Positions 9,448 through 17,962 of a stretch of DNA of 51,194 nt are shown one piece after another. The stretch comes from Methylobacterium crusticola (GTDB lineage Bacteria; Pseudomonadota; Alphaproteobacteria; Rhizobiales; Beijerinckiaceae), in the NCBI RefSeq assembly GCF_003574465.1, contig NZ_QOWC01000027.1, positions 1 to 51,194 on the forward strand, read 5' to 3'. Numbering within the stretch: the first letter of the stretch is position 1; each line of letters starts with the position of its first letter. The notes under the pieces are model-generated. The model ran no database searches. It saw only the letters and a list, made by a program, of their open reading frames with translations, and was not told the DNA's origin. The position numbers were made by a program, and so were the translations under genes.

Positions 9448-9476
9448 AATATACCGGGGTGGGCCGGACCTGTCAG
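9448..9476 (-). promoter_or_regulatory. Candidate sigma70 promoter for the tssK-led T6SS operon
   Basis: Read on the minus strand there is CTGACA, a 17-base spacer and TATATT, close to consensus for both boxes with ideal spacing. Initiation about 7 bases downstream would leave a leader of roughly 20 bases that still holds the tssK Shine-Dalgarno sequence. No sigma54 GG/GC element was noticed. This is a sequence match only. Confidence 0.5.
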
Positions 9477-9543
9477 CCGAGCAGTCGCCTCCCTGCCGGG
9501 ATGCACGTCTCTGTTGTCGACGCGCATCACCCACCCGATGTTT

Positions 9544-9560
9544 GTATTTGAAATACGTAT
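9544..9560. promoter_or_regulatory. AT-rich nested palindromes upstream of tssK
   Basis: GTATTT-G-AAATAC is a perfect inverted repeat (9544-9556), and its right arm is shared by a second palindrome, ATACGTAT (9553-9560). Both lie in a short AT-rich stretch (about 9540-9600) that stands out from the surrounding GC-rich DNA, about 70 bases upstream of the candidate tssK -35 box. This is the kind of site bound by a dimeric regulator; which one is unknown. Confidence 0.4.
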
Positions 9561-9837
9561 CGCCGTCATCCAGAAAGATTACAGTCCTCTCGACATCGAA
9601 TAGCGGCGGAGTTCCCGGGCCGGCGAAGGCGGCCGCGCGCGATCCGGACCGTATTCGCCCGCGTTCAACAGCCGCGACCCGGGAGCCCGCCCGGACACTT
9701 CTACGCCTGCCCCAGGTGCGGGCGCGTGCGGCACCGCACGGGCCCGCACCGGGCGCGGCGCCGCACGGGGCAGCACCGGCGCGGCGCCGGCGGGATCGTG
9801 GCCGGGCGGCTCCCCGGGCCCGGGAGGCGGCGGTCCC

Positions 9838-9942
9838 TGGAGCAGCATCCGATCGCGCTGCGATCGGCCGCTGCTCCAGGTTTTTGATTCCGCCGCATCG
9901 TCTGCGGCGAACCGGTGTCCACTGCGCCGGTAAATCCTCTAG
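9838..9942 (-). repeat. Dispersed 102-bp repeat, inverted single copy
   Basis: The reverse complement of this segment matches, with few differences, the 102-bp unit repeated at 32296-32537: a core with TGGACACCGGTTCGCCGCAG, then AATCAAAAACCTGGAGCAGC, then the imperfect inverted repeat around CGATCGCAGCGCGATCG. It lies just downstream of the kup stop. The remainder of the 9477-9938 interval holds the AT-rich palindromes and otherwise only low-complexity GC-rich sequence. Confidence 0.85.
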
Positions 9943-11870
9943 ACCTCGATCTCGGTGCCGACCTCCACCACCTGCCGGGTCGGCACGCAGAAATAGGCGC
10001 CGGTGCGCTCGCCGTTGCGCACCATGAAGGCGAACAGGGCCTCGCGCCAGGCGGCCATGCCCCGGCGGTCGGGCCTGGGCAGGATCGTCTCGTGGCCGAT
10101 GAAGACCGTGACGTCGTCGAGGAAGTCCTGCGGCAGGTGGCCGGCCCGCACCGCGCAGCCCAGCCCGCCGAGCACCGAGGCGTCCTCCATGAACCCGTAG
10201 TGCAGCGTCACCCGGTAGAGGTCGGGGGCGAGCCGCGTGACGTCGGCGCGGGCGCTCTCGGGCACGGTCGGGCTCTCCTCGTAGACCGCCGTGACGATCG
10301 TGCAACGGGCCGGCAGGGCGTGGCTGCGCTCGAGGAAGCGCGTCATGTGCAGCGGGATGCCCTTCGTGGCCGAGGACAGGAAGGCCGCCGCCCCGGGCAG
10401 GCGGATCGGGGCGTCGTGCCGCAGCCGGGCCAGGAAGGCGGCCTCGGCCTGGCGGGCGCCGGCGCGGGAATGCTCGACCGCCCGCGTGCCCTTGAGCCAG
10501 GTCAGCATCATCAGGGCGACGACGGCCGTGAGGACGAGGGGATACCAGCCGCCCTCGAGGAGCTTCACGCTGTTGGCGGCCAGGAACACGAGGTCGACCG
10601 CCAGGAACACGCCGTTGACGGCGAGCACGGCGGCGAGGGGGTAGCCCCAGCGCAGGGCGATCAGGCCGGCGAGCAGGGTCGTGATCGCCATGAGCAGCGA
10701 GACCGCGATGCCGTAGGCGCCCGCCAGGGCGTCGGAGGATTCGAAGATCAGGACGGCGCTCAGGGTCGCGCCGGCGAGCAGCCAGTTCACCACCGGCACG
10801 TAGATCTGGCCGCGCTCGTCGCGGGCGGTGTGGACGATGCGGATGAACGGCAGGAAGCCGAGTTGGATCGCCTGCTGGGTCAGCGAGAACACGCCCGAGA
10901 TGATCGCCTGCGAGGCGATCACGGTGGCGAGCGTCGCGAGGCCGATCAGCGGGTAGTGGGCCCAGCCGGGCGCGAGGCGGTAGAAGGGGTTGTCGATCGC
11001 CTCGGGCGCGGCCAGCAGCACGGCGCCCTGGCCGAAATAGTTGATCACCAGGGCCGGCAGCACGAGGCCGAACCAGACGAGCCGGATCGGCCGCGCGCCG
11101 AAATGCCCGAGATCGGCGTACATCGCCTCGCCGCCGGTCACCGCCAGGAAGGCGGCGCCCAGCATCGCGAAGCTGGCGTGCCAGCCCGCATGGGTGAGGA
11201 AGTCGACCGCCTGCCAGGGGTTGAGCGCCGCGAGGATCCGCGGCGTGTGCAGGATGCCGCCGAGGCCGAGGAGCGCGATGACGAGGAACCAGACCAGCAT
11301 GACCGGGCCGAAGATGCGCCCGATGAAGCCCGCGCCCTTGCTCTGGATCAGGAACAGGCCGAGCAGGATCGCGAGCGTGACCGGCACCACGGCGCGCGCG
11401 AGGCCCGGGGCCTCGACCTTGAGGCCCTCGACGGCGCTGAGCACCGAGATCGCCGGCGTGATCGCGCCGTCGCCGTAGAGGAGCGCCGCCCCGACGAGGC
11501 CGACGACGAGGAGCGCGCCGGCCCAGGTGCGGGGCTCGGCCCGGCGCGCCCCGAGCAGCGCCAGCATCGCCACGATGCCGCCCTCGCCGTGGTTGTCGGC
11601 CCGCAGGATCAGCACCGCGTACTTGAGCGAGACCACGAGGACGAGGGCCCACAGGATCAGCGAGACCGCCCCGACGACGGCCGCCGGCTCGGCGGGCCCG
11701 CCGCCCGCGGCCCGCACCGCCTCCTTGAGGGCGTAGAGGGGGCTCGTGCCGATGTCGCCGTAGACGACGCCGAGGGCGCCGAGCAGCAGCGCCGGCCTGA
11801 GCCGCCGCCCGCCCGCCTCCCGGGGCGGTCCCTCCTGGTTCGCTGACGCCTCGACGCGCTGGGTCACCAC
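9939..11870 (-). CDS. kup: Low-affinity potassium transport system protein Kup
   Basis: A 643-residue KUP/HAK/KT family K+:H+ symporter. The signature LGVVYGDIGTSPLYALKE lies in the first helix region, followed by about twelve hydrophobic segments through residue 430 or so (for example GADNHGEGGI-type loop, VTGGEAMYADLGHFG, NYFGQGA), then a hydrophilic cytoplasmic C-terminal domain of roughly 200 residues. Length is normal for the family. The gene stands alone: 216 bases separate it from the transporter gene upstream and about 515 from tssK downstream. Expected function is constitutive potassium uptake, especially at low pH. No K+-responsive regulatory element was recognised. Confidence 0.95.
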   Translation of the reverse strand: MVTQRVEASANQEGPPREAGGRRLRPALLLGALGVVYGDIGTSPLYALKEAVRAAGGGPAEPAAVVGAVSLILWALVLVVSLKYAVLILRADNHGEGGIVAMLALLGARRAEPRTWAGALLVVGLVGAALLYGDGAITPAISVLSAVEGLKVEAPGLARAVVPVTLAILLGLFLIQSKGAGFIGRIFGPVMLVWFLVIALLGLGGILHTPRILAALNPWQAVDFLTHAGWHASFAMLGAAFLAVTGGEAMYADLGHFGARPIRLVWFGLVLPALVINYFGQGAVLLAAPEAIDNPFYRLAPGWAHYPLIGLATLATVIASQAIISGVFSLTQQAIQLGFLPFIRIVHTARDERGQIYVPVVNWLLAGATLSAVLIFESSDALAGAYGIAVSLLMAITTLLAGLIALRWGYPLAAVLAVNGVFLAVDLVFLAANSVKLLEGGWYPLVLTAVVALMMLTWLKGTRAVEHSRAGARQAEAAFLARLRHDAPIRLPGAAAFLSSATKGIPLHMTRFLERSHALPARCTIVTAVYEESPTVPESARADVTRLAPDLYRVTLHYGFMEDASVLGGLGCAVRAGHLPQDFLDDVTVFIGHETILPRPDRRGMAAWREALFAFMVRNGERTGAYFCVPTRQVVEVGTEIEV

Positions 11871-12086
11871 GACACCTCCGGCGGCCGGCGCCCGGACCCG
11901 GCCCCTTGCGAGGAGGACGGCCCGTCCGGACGGCCGAGCGGCGCTCGCGTGGGGAACGCGCCCTGCGCCGTCCGGCTCCGCTCGGCCCGACGGGTTATGC
12001 CGGATGCCGCGGGGACCGGGCCCGGCCCGCTCGCGGGCCCGGGCGGGGCCGCGGGCGGGCGGGGCTCCGGGCGGGGCCGCGGCCCG

Positions 12087-13436
12087 TCAGGTGTTCTGCA
12101 GCGCCGGGGCGAGGCTCGGCGCCGCGGGCGCGCCGAGCCGGCCCTTGAGGACGATGCTCACCGCGGCGGCGAGCGCCGGCACCGCCACGATCCCGAAGGT
12201 CGTCGGCAGGCCGAGGCCGAGGCCGATCAGGGAGGCGCCGATCATCGAGCCGACCACCGAGCCGACGCGCCCGACGGCGTTCGCCCACGACACCCCGGTG
12301 GCCCGGCTGGCGGTCGGGTAGTAGCTCGCCGCGAGGGCGTTGATGCCGATCTGCGAGCCGGCGACGCAGAAGCCGGCGCCGAACACCGCCAGCGCCAGGA
12401 GGGCGACCGAGCCGGTGGCGCTGCCGATCAGCGCCACGAAGCCGGCGGCGCAGAGGTAGGACAGGCCGAGCACGAGGTGCGGGTTCGCCCGATCCATGAG
12501 CGCCCCGAGCACGAGGCCCCCGGCCGTGCCCCCGGTCGCCAGCATCACGGTGACGAGGGAGGCCTCCTTCAGGCTGAGCCCGGCGCTGCTGATGATGGTG
12601 GGGAGCCAGCTCGACAGCAGGTAGAAGATCAGCAGGCTCATGAAGAAGGTCACCCACAGGCACAGCGTGCCGGCGACGAGGCCGGGCCGGAACAGCTGGC
12701 CGATCGGCGAGCCCGCGGGCGCCGCGATGCCCGTGAAGACGGCGCCCCCGAGGTCGGCCTGCGGGCCGATGCGGCGCAGGAGCCCGGCGATCCTCTCCGC
12801 CGGCGCCCGCTTCAGGACCAGGAAGCGGACCGATTCGGGCAGGCCGACGACGAGGAGCGGCACGAGGAGGAGCGGCAGGACGCCGCCGAGCACCAGGACC
12901 GCGCCCCAGCCGTGATCGGCGATGAGGTGCGCGGCCGCGAAGCCCCCCAGGGCCGAGCCCACGGTGAAGCCGCAGAACATCGCCATCGTCAGGAACGAGC
13001 GGCGGTTCTCGGGGCAGTACTCGGAGGTGAGCGTGATGGCGCTCGGCATCGCGCCGCCGAGGCCGAGTCCCGTGACGAAGCGCAGCACCGTCAGCATCTC
13101 GATCGAGGTGGACCAGGCCGACGCGAGGCTGGCGAGGCCGAAGAAGGCCGTGGTGACGACCAGCATCGCCTTGCGGCCGATGCGGTCGGCGAGCGGGCCG
13201 AACACGAAGGCCCCGACCATCAGGCCGAACAGGCCGGCGCCGAACAGCGGCGCGAGCTGCGCCTGGCTCACCCGCCACTGCGCCCGCAGCGCCGGCGCGA
13301 TGTAGCCGATCGCCGCCGTGTCGAAGCCGTCGATGGCGACGACGAGGAAGCACAGGAGCACGATGCGGATCTGGAAGCCGGAGACCGTGTGGCCGTTGAT
13401 GAAGCTCTGGATGTCGATGGTGCGCGTCTGGGGCAT
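12087..13436 (-). CDS. MFS aromatic acid:H+ symporter (AAHS family, BenK/PcaK-like)
   Basis: A 449-residue transporter with twelve predicted membrane helices. Helix 1 has VVAIDGFDTAAIGYIAPAL, the DGFD motif typical of aromatic acid:H+ symporters, and the 2-3 loop has GPLADRIGRK. A long charged loop splits the two halves (about 205-245). It is the last gene of the ben-cat run, 100 bases after catC, and so is likely co-transcribed and imports benzoate, muconate or a related acid. The start at ATG 13436 lies in MPQTRTIDIQSFING, a usual AAHS opening. Substrate cannot be fixed from sequence; benK, pcaK or mucK assignments are all possible. Confidence 0.88.
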   Translation of the reverse strand: MPQTRTIDIQSFINGHTVSGFQIRIVLLCFLVVAIDGFDTAAIGYIAPALRAQWRVSQAQLAPLFGAGLFGLMVGAFVFGPLADRIGRKAMLVVTTAFFGLASLASAWSTSIEMLTVLRFVTGLGLGGAMPSAITLTSEYCPENRRSFLTMAMFCGFTVGSALGGFAAAHLIADHGWGAVLVLGGVLPLLLVPLLVVGLPESVRFLVLKRAPAERIAGLLRRIGPQADLGGAVFTGIAAPAGSPIGQLFRPGLVAGTLCLWVTFFMSLLIFYLLSSWLPTIISSAGLSLKEASLVTVMLATGGTAGGLVLGALMDRANPHLVLGLSYLCAAGFVALIGSATGSVALLALAVFGAGFCVAGSQIGINALAASYYPTASRATGVSWANAVGRVGSVVGSMIGASLIGLGLGLPTTFGIVAVPALAAAVSIVLKGRLGAPAAPSLAPALQNT

Positions 13437-13536
13437 GTCCTCTGTCCCGTCTGGAGAGCGGTTTCTCGTTGCCGCGGGCGCCCCGGGGCGCCCGCGGATG
13501 GGCCGCGGCGGGCCGCGGGCCTGCCGGGCTCCCGGC

Positions 13537-13815
13537 TCAGGCCAGGGAGGACGGGTGCCGCGCGAGCGGCGTCACCCTCAGGGTCATGAACGGGAACAGG
13601 GGCAGCGTGGACAGGATGTCGTGGAGCGCGTCGTGGCTCTCGACGTCGAAGACGCTGACGTTGGCGTAGCGTCCCGCCACCCGCCACAGGTGGAGCCACT
13701 GCCCCCGGCGCTGGAGGTCCTGCGCCCGCGCCTTCTCGTCGGCCTTGAGCCGGGCCAGGGTGTCGGGGTCGGTGCCGGGGGGCACGACGACCTCCATCTC
13801 GACGCAGTACAGCAT
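13537..13815 (-). CDS. catC: Muconolactone delta-isomerase
   Basis: A 92-residue protein with the CatC pattern: MLYCVEMEVVVPPG at the N-terminus, EKARAQDLQRRGQWLHLWRV in the middle and LFPFMTLRVTPLARHPSS at the end. Length matches the roughly 90-96-residue family. CatC isomerises (+)-muconolactone to 3-oxoadipate enol-lactone as a ring-shaped multimer. The gene follows catB after 3 bases, so the two are almost certainly translationally coupled. The final step in this window is the enol-lactone; the hydrolase (catD/pcaD) is not seen here. Confidence 0.95.
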   Translation of the reverse strand: MLYCVEMEVVVPPGTDPDTLARLKADEKARAQDLQRRGQWLHLWRVAGRYANVSVFDVESHDALHDILSTLPLFPFMTLRVTPLARHPSSLA

Positions 13816-13818
13816 GGC

Positions 13819-15027
13819 TCAGCTCCGGGCGTAGTGGCGCAGCCGGTCGGGATCGAGCGTGACGCCGAGGCCGGGACCGCCGGGGAGGTGGACCTCGAAA
13901 TCCGCGAAGCGCAGGGGCTCGGTGACGAGGTCGCCGGTGAGGATCTGGGGACCGAAATGCTCGCAGCCCCAGGCGAGGTCCCGCAGGGTCGCGAAGACCT
14001 GGAGGTGGGCCGAAGCGCCGAGCGAGCTCTCGAGCAGGCAGCCGCCGTAGAGCCCGATTCCGGCGGCCTGCGCCACCGCGGCGACCGCCCGGGTGCCCAG
14101 CAGCCCGCCGTGCTTCACGAGCTTCAGCGACACCGCGTCGGCGGCCGCGGCCCCGGCCACCGCCAGCATGTCGTGGGGCGTGAACACGCACTCGTCGGCG
14201 AGGAGCGGCGGCACGCCGTCCCGGGCGCGCAGGCGCCCCAGCCCGGCGACGTTCCAGGCCGGCAGGGGCTGCTCCACGAGGGCGACGCCGAGGTCGGCGA
14301 GGCGCGGCAGGCAGCGCCGGGCGGTGGTCTCGTCCCAGGCCTGGTTGGCGTCGACGATCAGGGTGGCGCGGCCGCCGAGCGCCGCCGCGAGGCGGGCGAG
14401 GCGCGCGAGGTCCGCCTCCGGCGCCAGCGCCCCGATCTTGATCTTGAAGGTGCGGTGCAGGCGCGCCGCGAGCTTGGCCTCGGCCTCGGCGATCTCCTGG
14501 TCGGGATCGCCGGAGGCCAGCGTCCACAGCACCGGGAAGGCGGTGCGCACCGCCCCGCCGAGGAGCGCCGAGACCGGCAGCCCGAGGGTCCGGCCGACGG
14601 CGTCGAACAGGGCGGTCTCGAGGGCGGCCTTCGCGGCGTTGTTGCGCTTGGCCGCCGCGTCGAGGCGCGCGCCCGCGGCCACGAGCCGGTCGGCCGGGTG
14701 CCCGATCAGGGCCGGGGCCAGGTAGGCGTCGATGGTGGCCTTGATGCCCTCGACGCTCTCCTCGCTCCAGCGCGGGCCGCCGAGGGTCGCGGCCTCGCCG
14801 ACACCCTCGACGCCGTTGCGCAGGCGCACCTGCACGACGACGTAGCTCTGCGCCGTCACGGAGGTCTGGGAGAGCTTGTGCGCGCGGACGGTCGGCACGT
14901 CCACGATGGTCGCCCGCACCGCCGCCACCGCGAGGTCGCGGGCGAGGTCGGGGGCGAGGGCGCGGTCGGGCGCGGGGGCGCGGTCCGGCGCGAGGGCCGC
15001 GGGGCGGGGCTGGCGGGAGGCGAGCAT
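13819..15027 (-). CDS. catB: Muconate cycloisomerase
   Basis: A 402-residue enolase-superfamily enzyme of the muconate-lactonizing branch. The N-terminal capping domain has VDVPTVRAHKLS. The barrel has the catalytic lysine pair in FKIKIG, metal ligands in IVDANQAWD, VEQPLP and LLADECVF, and LKLVKHGG. Muconate cycloisomerase converts cis,cis-muconate to muconolactone. The ATG at 15027 has AAAGG upstream; an extension to 15108 is less likely. The first 35 or so residues are unusual: three 6-residue units resembling APDRAP precede the normal start of the family, so the true product could begin later. The stop is 3 bases from the catC start. Confidence 0.93.
   Translation of the reverse strand: MLASRQPRPAALAPDRAPAPDRALAPDLARDLAVAAVRATIVDVPTVRAHKLSQTSVTAQSYVVVQVRLRNGVEGVGEAATLGGPRWSEESVEGIKATIDAYLAPALIGHPADRLVAAGARLDAAAKRNNAAKAALETALFDAVGRTLGLPVSALLGGAVRTAFPVLWTLASGDPDQEIAEAEAKLAARLHRTFKIKIGALAPEADLARLARLAAALGGRATLIVDANQAWDETTARRCLPRLADLGVALVEQPLPAWNVAGLGRLRARDGVPPLLADECVFTPHDMLAVAGAAAADAVSLKLVKHGGLLGTRAVAAVAQAAGIGLYGGCLLESSLGASAHLQVFATLRDLAWGCEHFGPQILTGDLVTEPLRFADFEVHLPGGPGLGVTLDPDRLRHYARS
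14938..14991 (-). repeat. 18-bp repeat (3 units) in the 5' end of catB
   Basis: Three consecutive 18-bp units encode APDRAP, APDRAL and APDLAR at residues 13-30 of CatB, ahead of the conserved capping domain. The units differ mainly at third codon positions. The repeat keeps frame. Confidence 0.7.
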
Positions 15028-15111
15028 GGCAGGGCCTTTGTTCACGGATGAGCGCGCCCGGGGGCGGGGCCGGATCCCCTCCCGGCACGTCGGCGAGGGG
15101 ATCCGCATGCC

Positions 15112-16101
15112 TCACGCCGCCTCGGCGTGGGCGCGGACCACCACGGCGGCGGGCGCGTTCGCCACCTCGGGGTTGAGGGCGAAGTCGAAGCGGATCCTCG
15201 AGAACGGCGCGTCGAGGCCGGCCCGCGCCAGGGCCGCCGGCTCCGTCACCCGCTCCACCTCGGCGACGAGGCCCTCCCGGGTCGCGAAGGCGAAGTCGTC
15301 GTACAGGTAGGGGTCGTCCGAGAGGTTGATCTGCGTCGTGAGCTGGCGGTGGCCGGCCCCCGAGACGAAGAAGTGGATGTGGGCCGGGCGCTGGCCGTGC
15401 CGGCCGACCTGGTCGAGGAGCGCCTGGGTCCGGCCCTGCGGCGGGCAGCCGTAGCCCTTCGGCACGATGCTGCGGAAGCGGTAGCGGCCCTCCCGGTCCG
15501 TCTCGATGCGCCGGCGCAGGTTCCAGGTGCTCTGGCTCCTGTCGAAGACCGAGTAGTTGCCGACCGTGTTGGCGTGCCAGACGTCCACGACGGCGTTCGC
15601 CAGGGGCGCCCCGCCGGTGCCGGTGACCCGGCCCTCGACGATCAGCACCTCGCCCTCCTCCGGGTCGTCGTCGAGGCGGGCCTCGCCCTTCGCGAGCGGC
15701 GCGCCGGCGACGTAGAGCGGGCCCTCGATGGTGCGGGGCGTGCCGCCCTCGATCCCGGCCCTGCGCTCCTGGGCGTCGATGCACAGGTCGAGGAAGTGCT
15801 CGATGCCGAGGCCGGGCATCAGGAGCCCGAACTCGTTCGCCCGGCCGGTCTCGGTCAGGTAGTTCATGGCGGTCCAGAACTCGTCCGGGGTGACCTCGAG
15901 GTCCTCGATGATCCGGCAGGCGTCGCCGACGACGCGGCGCAGGATGCGCTTGAGGCGCGGGTTGCCGCGGTCGTTGTCGAGGCCCGCGACCCGGTCGAGC
16001 AGGGCCTGGACCTCCGGGGTCTCGACGAGGGCGGGCGCCGCGGCGCGGTGGGTCGTGGCGGGGTGGGTCGTGGCCATGTGGGTCGTGGCTATGTGGGTCA
16101 T
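15112..16101 (-). CDS. catA: Catechol 1,2-dioxygenase (intradiol ring cleavage)
   Basis: A 329-residue intradiol dioxygenase. An N-terminal helical dimerisation region (about 35-120) is followed by the beta-sandwich domain. The four Fe(III) ligands can be placed: Tyr in EGPLYVAGAP, Tyr in PKGYGCP, and two His in RPAHIHFFV. DVWHANTVGNYS is the substrate-pocket strand of catechol-cleaving members. It opens catechol to cis,cis-muconate. The ATG at 16101 has a good GAGAGGAG ribosome site; an upstream ATG at 16128 has none. The first 21 residues are a tandem THxAT repeat not normally present. The gene sits between benD and catB in the same orientation. Confidence 0.95.
   Translation of the reverse strand: MTHIATTHMATTHPATTHRAAAPALVETPEVQALLDRVAGLDNDRGNPRLKRILRRVVGDACRIIEDLEVTPDEFWTAMNYLTETGRANEFGLLMPGLGIEHFLDLCIDAQERRAGIEGGTPRTIEGPLYVAGAPLAKGEARLDDDPEEGEVLIVEGRVTGTGGAPLANAVVDVWHANTVGNYSVFDRSQSTWNLRRRIETDREGRYRFRSIVPKGYGCPPQGRTQALLDQVGRHGQRPAHIHFFVSGAGHRQLTTQINLSDDPYLYDDFAFATREGLVAEVERVTEPAALARAGLDAPFSRIRFDFALNPEVANAPAAVVVRAHAEAA
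16039..16098 (-). repeat. 15-bp repeat (4 units) in the 5' end of catA
   Basis: Four 15-bp units encode THIAT, THMAT, THPAT and THRAA immediately after the CatA start methionine (residues 2-21). The DNA on the plus strand shows the recurring GTGGGTCGTGGC block. The last unit is degenerate. Confidence 0.8.
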
Positions 16102-16139
16102 GGGGGGCGTCTCCTCTCGTTTCTGCATCGGGGGGGTCG

Positions 16140-16937
16140 TCAGCCGAGGTCGCCGCCCGCCACCGGCAGGACCGTGCCGGTGACGTAGGAGGCCTCGTCG
16201 GAGGCGAGGAACAGGATCGCGGCGGCCTGCTCGGCGGCGGTGCCGTAGCGGCCCATCAGGCTCGATGCCCGGGTCTGGGCGACGACCTCGTCCATCCAGG
16301 CCCGCTCCTGCCCGCTCGGCTCCGCGGGGTTGCGCGGGATGCGCCGGGGCGGCGCCTCGGTGCCGCCCGGCGCCACCGCGTTCACCCGGATCCCGTGGGC
16401 CGCGTACTCCCAGGCGAGGCAGGCCGTGAGGGCGTTGACGCCGCCCTTGGCGGCCGCGTAGGGCACCCGGTTGACGCCCCGGGTCGCCACCGACGAGACG
16501 TTGACGATGCTGCCGCCGCCGGCCGCGATCATCGCCGGCAGGGCCGCCCGGCAGCACCACAGGGTCGGGAAGAGGGAGCGCCGGATCTCGGCCTCGATCT
16601 CGTCGGGCGCGTAGTGCGCGAAGGGCTTGGCCCAGATCGTGCCGCCGACGGTGTTGACGAGCACGTCGAGCCGGCCGTGGCGGGCGAGCGCCGCCGCCAT
16701 CACCTGCGCGCAGCCCTCGTAGCCCTCGACGTCGGCGAGCCGGACCGCCGCGCCGGCGCCGAGGTCCCGGGCCGCCGCGGCGGTCTCCTCGACGAGGGCC
16801 GAGCGGTCGGTGAGGAGGAGGCGGGCGCCCTCCCGGGCGAGGCGCAGCGCCACCTCGCGGCCGATGCCCTGCGCGGCGCCGGTGACGATTGCGACCTTGC
16901 CGGCGAAGCGGCCCGGCGCGACGAGGGCCCCGCTCAC
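16140..16937 (-). CDS. benD: 1,6-dihydroxycyclohexa-2,4-diene-1-carboxylate dehydrogenase (BenD, SDR family)
   Basis: A 265-residue classical short-chain dehydrogenase. It has the NAD-binding TGAAQGIG, DVEGYEG, the LVNTVGG strand, the catalytic Ser in NVSSVATRG and the YAAAKGG Tyr-Lys pair. The wording VGGTIWAKPF with ATRGVNRVPYAAAKGG is BenD-like. It would oxidise and decarboxylate the cis-diol made by BenABC to catechol. The start is GTG 16937, overlapping the benC TGA (GTGA), which indicates tight coupling; no alternative ATG precedes the Rossmann motif. It is followed by catA 38 bases on. Confidence 0.92.
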   Translation of the reverse strand: MSGALVAPGRFAGKVAIVTGAAQGIGREVALRLAREGARLLLTDRSALVEETAAAARDLGAGAAVRLADVEGYEGCAQVMAAALARHGRLDVLVNTVGGTIWAKPFAHYAPDEIEAEIRRSLFPTLWCCRAALPAMIAAGGGSIVNVSSVATRGVNRVPYAAAKGGVNALTACLAWEYAAHGIRVNAVAPGGTEAPPRRIPRNPAEPSGQERAWMDEVVAQTRASSLMGRYGTAAEQAAAILFLASDEASYVTGTVLPVAGGDLG

Positions 16938-17950
16938 GCGCGGCCTCCCGCGGCGCCGCTCGCCGAGAACTTCTCGTAGTGGAAGCTCGCCGGGACCACC
17001 CCGGCCTCGGCGAAGTGCCGGCGCACCGCGTCCACCATGGCGGGCGGGCCGCACAGGTAGGCGTCGACCGCGCCGCCGTTCAGGTGCTCGGGGCCGAGGT
17101 GCCCGGTGACGTAGCCCTTGCGCGGATGCGCGCTCTCCGGCGCGGCCACGCAGGTGGCGTAGGTGAAGCCCGGCAGGCGCGCGGCCGCCGCGTCCAGGGC
17201 CCCGACCTCCACGAGGTCGGCATCGTGCGTGACGCCGTAGACGAGGTGGATCGGGTGGGCGCTGCCGGTCTCGGCGATCCGCCCGAGCATCGACAGGAAG
17301 GGCGCGAGCCCGGTGCCGCCGGCGAGCATCAGGACCGGGCGCCGGATCTCCCGCAGGTAGAAGCTCCCGGCCGGCCCCGTGAGGTCGAGGGCCGTGCCGG
17401 GCGCCGCGCCCTCCGACAGGAAGGTGCTCATCGCGCCGCCCGGGATGTTGCGGATCAGGAACTCGGCCCGGGCGCGGCCCGGGACCGAGCTGAACGAGTA
17501 GGAGCGGGCCTGGCCGCTGCCCGGGACCGTGATGTTGACGTACTGCCCGGGCAGGAAGCCCAGGGGCGCCTCGCTCTCGACCACGAGCCCGAAGGTGGTG
17601 CCCGAGAGGCGCCGCGCCTCGACGACCGTGCCCCGGTGGGTGGCGGCCCGGGTCCTGCAGACGTCCGAGGCGGCCGCGATGCCGAGCACGAGGTCGCTCC
17701 GCGGCCGCATCTGGCAGGCGAGCCCGTAGCCCTCGGCCGCCTCCGCGTCGGTGAGCGCGTCCTCGATGTAGTGGCCCGGATCGTACCGGCCGCCCTCGCA
17801 CCGGACCCGGCAGGTGCCGCAGGCGCCGTCGCGGCAATCGAGCGGGATGTTGATCCCGATCCGGTAGGAGGCGTCCGCCACGGTCTCGCCCGGGCGGCAC
17901 TCGACGAAGCGGGTGACCCCGTCCTCGAAGTTGAGCGCGACGCTGTACAT
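16934..17950 (-). CDS. benC: Benzoate 1,2-dioxygenase electron transfer component (BenC)
   Basis: A 338-residue reductase with three modules in BenC order. A plant-type [2Fe-2S] domain comes first (CRDGACGTCRVRC, with the fourth Cys in GYGLACQMRP). An FAD domain follows (RSYSFSSVPG, IPGGAMSTFL), then an NAD domain (LMLAGGTGLAPFLSML, YLCGPPAMVDAV, and a Phe near the C-terminus). It passes electrons from NADH to BenAB. The ATG at 17950 has AGGAGG seven bases ahead; a GTG two codons upstream is also open. It overlaps benD and follows benB by 12 bases. Confidence 0.95.
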   Translation of the reverse strand: MYSVALNFEDGVTRFVECRPGETVADASYRIGINIPLDCRDGACGTCRVRCEGGRYDPGHYIEDALTDAEAAEGYGLACQMRPRSDLVLGIAAASDVCRTRAATHRGTVVEARRLSGTTFGLVVESEAPLGFLPGQYVNITVPGSGQARSYSFSSVPGRARAEFLIRNIPGGAMSTFLSEGAAPGTALDLTGPAGSFYLREIRRPVLMLAGGTGLAPFLSMLGRIAETGSAHPIHLVYGVTHDADLVEVGALDAAAARLPGFTYATCVAAPESAHPRKGYVTGHLGPEHLNGGAVDAYLCGPPAMVDAVRRHFAEAGVVPASFHYEKFSASGAAGGRA

Positions 17951-17962
17951 GACCACGCCTCC

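Noticed and set aside
9407..10027. Plus-strand open frame in the tssK-kup gap
   Set aside because: Arg/Ala/Pro-rich translation with no domain, crossing the T6SS promoter region and the inverted 102-bp repeat.
12074..12085. GGGCCGCGGCCC palindrome after the transporter stop as a terminator
   Set aside because: It has no loop and no T-run, and such sequences are common by chance in DNA this GC-rich.
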